From the NCBI RefSeq assembly GCF_000004075.3, contig NC_026657.2:15562001-15626000 (forward strand): a DNA stretch of 64,000 nucleotides, written 5' to 3'. Each line of letters starts with the position of its first letter. Position 1 is the stretch's first letter. Below, one piece after another: positions 61,691 through 64,000 of this stretch. A program made the position numbers and the translations under genes. The stretch comes from Cucumis sativus (taxonomy: Eukaryota > Streptophyta > Magnoliopsida > Cucurbitales > Cucurbitaceae). The notes beneath the pieces are model-generated. The model saw only the letters and a program-made list of their open reading frames with translations. It did not search any database and was not told the origin of the DNA.

Positions 61691-64000
61691 CTTTTCCCAC
61701 TTTTAGTTGGTGGATGCTTTTAATGTCAAACACACACACATAAATGCACACACATACATACATATGTTATCAACAACGGTCCTCAACACAGCCAATGAAA
61801 GAACTTAAGAAACCAACCATCCACATACAGAGAGGTGGTCTTCGAGGAATAATGAAATTTTTTAGCATGGTAAACTAAGTTACTAACATCAAAGTTTGGT
61901 TTGAAGAAAGTTTTAAAAGATTTAAAGAGATAAAGATCATAATGGAATATCAACAAACACTTAAACTTAGTTCATTCTCTACTTATTAATCAAGAAATTT
62001 CAAAGAGTCAATTTCAGTCCAAGGAGAAGATAAACTAGCTTTTAAAACTTTGGTCATAATCTTATATATAACAATAGCCTCAACCAAGTTCTCAAAAGAA
62101 AATGGGTGAGTGACATTTTATTATAAATACATGTTGTGTTTTATATATAAATGCACGTTTTCCTAGCTCGAATTTTTATTTTGTTGTTATTTATAGAGTA
62201 TATTTATTTAATCTGTGAAATTTATTCAATAATTTTTTAAATAACGTTGGACTAAAAAGTTAAAAAGAAAAAAGAAGGGTTAGGATTATTGATAATCTTG
62301 TTCCACTTCCGTAAATTGGGTGAAAGTTAAATAATTCCAACCTATTTTTCATCGGATTAAAAATTGAGTTATTATAACAAAAAAAATCCAACACAAATGT
62401 TAAAAATAATTTCGTAACTACTTTTAAACTTAAAAAATTAATTTTACTAAAAGAAGTACAAAATATAACAGTGACTTTCCTTAAAATTATTTTTTTTTTC
62501 GATCAAGTCAATCCAAATATGTAAGATTTTTTTTTTTTTTTCCTCTCTAAAATGAAAATGAATTTGGAAAAGCAAATTAATAGAGCTAATAAGTTAGACC
62601 AAAACGTATCTTTTGTAGTTAGGGGATAAATTTGATCTCAAACCTCGATACAACTAATAAATAAATAAATATATATCTTAAATAATTGACTCAATTTAGA
62701 CAAATTTTCTCGTGTTTTAGATTAGTAAAACATTTATAGATTAGATTATTAAAATGGACCATGGAGAAAATAGCCCTTGTAAACGTACACCTAATTTGCA
62801 ATATTATGTGGAAAATTATTAAACCAGGTTACTATCAACACACCTATTTTGTAATAATGTACTTAATCATGCCAATCAACTTTTTGACCAAAATTATGCA
62901 ATGGTAATAATTACTTATTGATAAACATATGATTTATAAATGAAAGAATTTTAGAAAGGAATTAATAATTGCTATAATTATCATATGCTTTGTTTCTTTG
63001 TTTCTTTCTTTGTCAATCTATGGTATATTATTGTTATTGTCATTATTATTATTTTGAGTTGGGTTCCCTATCAAAAGGAGATCAGGAGGGGTTAGGGATT
63101 TTCAAACTTTTCCGTGAATTTAACTTAATTGTGTCTCATAATAAACCTTCATTACATGTATGTTTGTATTGATTTTTGTTTATCTTTTATATTGAGAATA
63201 ATAAGATATGTGTGTGAAAAATCAATTGACCAAACTTTTAAAAAAGAATATATTAAATATGAAAGTGGCAACCGTGTCATGTTCACGCTTCTATGATACT
63301 TCACCTAAGAAATTAACGAATCAAAGGAAGAAGAATAAAACTCAAATACCAATAACTTACTTATTACGAATAGTTCATGAAACTTACTTAGAGTTTATCT
63401 AACCATTTGATGCGAGAAAAACCAATTTCGTGAATCTAAACGTGATGAAATAAATCAAATATTGAAAAATGAAAGATAAAGTAGATTTATCTAATTGGAT
63501 CTAACCCTAATTTATGAGGATTAAGAAAGAACTATCTCACTCTTATAATTTTAAGAAGATAAAATGTAAATTGATATGTCTCATTTTTCATATAAACACG
63601 TCACTGATTATAATCCGAACCCGATCTTAATCTTAATTATTATTTATCATTATACAGTTATAATCGGTCTTTAATTAAAAGAGACAAATGATACCCATAT
63701 ATATAGTCAATTTTAATAAAGATTTGAGGTTTCAGTTTGGTGGATCTATATATTAAATAGATATTTCAACAATTTTATAGTTATATATTTCTTTTTGTAT
63801 AGTGTTCCAATTGCAGTCCATTTAAATGTAAGACTAAAAAAAACCTTGTTTATCTTACAAGCAACTGCAGAATAAACAAAAACTTTCTCTTTTCTTTTTT
63901 TTAATCTTAAACCTTAACCCATCACCTAATTAATTCAGTTGCAAACACACACACATCCACTAATTGTAGGTTGGGATGTCCTAATTGTGCATTTAGAGGG
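61691..64000. other. AT-rich intergenic DNA to the window end
   Basis: No gene was recognised on either strand. CA-rich short repeats occur near 61,729-61,760. Open frames at 62,990-63,172 and 63,208-63,402 are short, AT-biased and without family resemblance. Confidence 0.5.

Noticed and set aside
1-64000. CRISPR arrays, bacterial operons or phage genes
   Set aside because: No regular spacer-repeat pattern and no prokaryote-like gene packing; all genes are spliced plant genes.

Overview
The window is dicot nuclear DNA: strongly AT-rich, with intron-containing genes, tRNA-primed LTR retrotransposon remnants, MITE-like and SINE-like insertions and abundant microsatellites. The protein sequences and short TGATAGACATA-type repeats suggest a eurosid, probably a cucurbit. 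That is inference from remembered sequence character; no search was run. All gene models below were built by hand from reading frame, GT-AG (once GC-AG) splice sites and family similarity. Every chosen exon set keeps one open frame from ATG to stop.

Layout. 1-3,890 is a retrotransposon wreck: a minus-strand LTR with primer-binding site and gag start, a hAT-like end, then a broken plus-strand Ty3 chromodomain element. 4,550-8,093 (-) is the thylakoid PP2C phosphatase PPH1/TAP38. 9,496-11,535 (-) is plastid polymerase-associated pTAC7. 12,595-17,549 (-) is the five-KH RNA-binding protein RCF3/HOS5/SHI1. 21,285-23,044 (-) is an organellar (probably mitochondrial) ribosomal protein L9. 23-29.5 kb is an AT-rich repeat zone ending in a large fold-back element. 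29,585-30,898 (+) is the KEOPS subunit Pcc1. 31,891-34,272 (-) is an Abl-interactor-like SCAR/WAVE subunit. 35.5-46 kb is a gene-poor stretch with a broken Ty1/copia fragment. 46,137-47,539 (+) is an RWP-RK (RKD4-like) transcription factor. 47,885-48,692 (-) is a DUF688 protein. 50,223-53,069 (-) is a long coiled-coil protein of the plant 'RNase P p38-like' family. 57,797-61,261 (-) is an IQ67-domain (IQD) calmodulin-binding protein. The remainder is intergenic repeats.

The genes are independent housekeeping or regulatory loci, not an operon-like set. Their neighbourhood is informative. From memory, p38-like, DUF688, RKD4, RCF3 and L9 correspond to Arabidopsis At5g53020-At5g53070, and ABIL3 and pTAC7 are neighbours near At5g24310. 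The window therefore looks like an ancestral block that Arabidopsis has split into two places.

I found no convincing unknown biological system. The most interesting signals are the rearranged LTR pair, the fold-back element at 28.5-29.2 kb, a tRNA-derived SINE inside PPH1, a GC-AG intron in the ABI-like gene, degenerate short-motif arrays at 19 kb and 57 kb, and an isolated cluster of ACGT sites at 39.7 kb.
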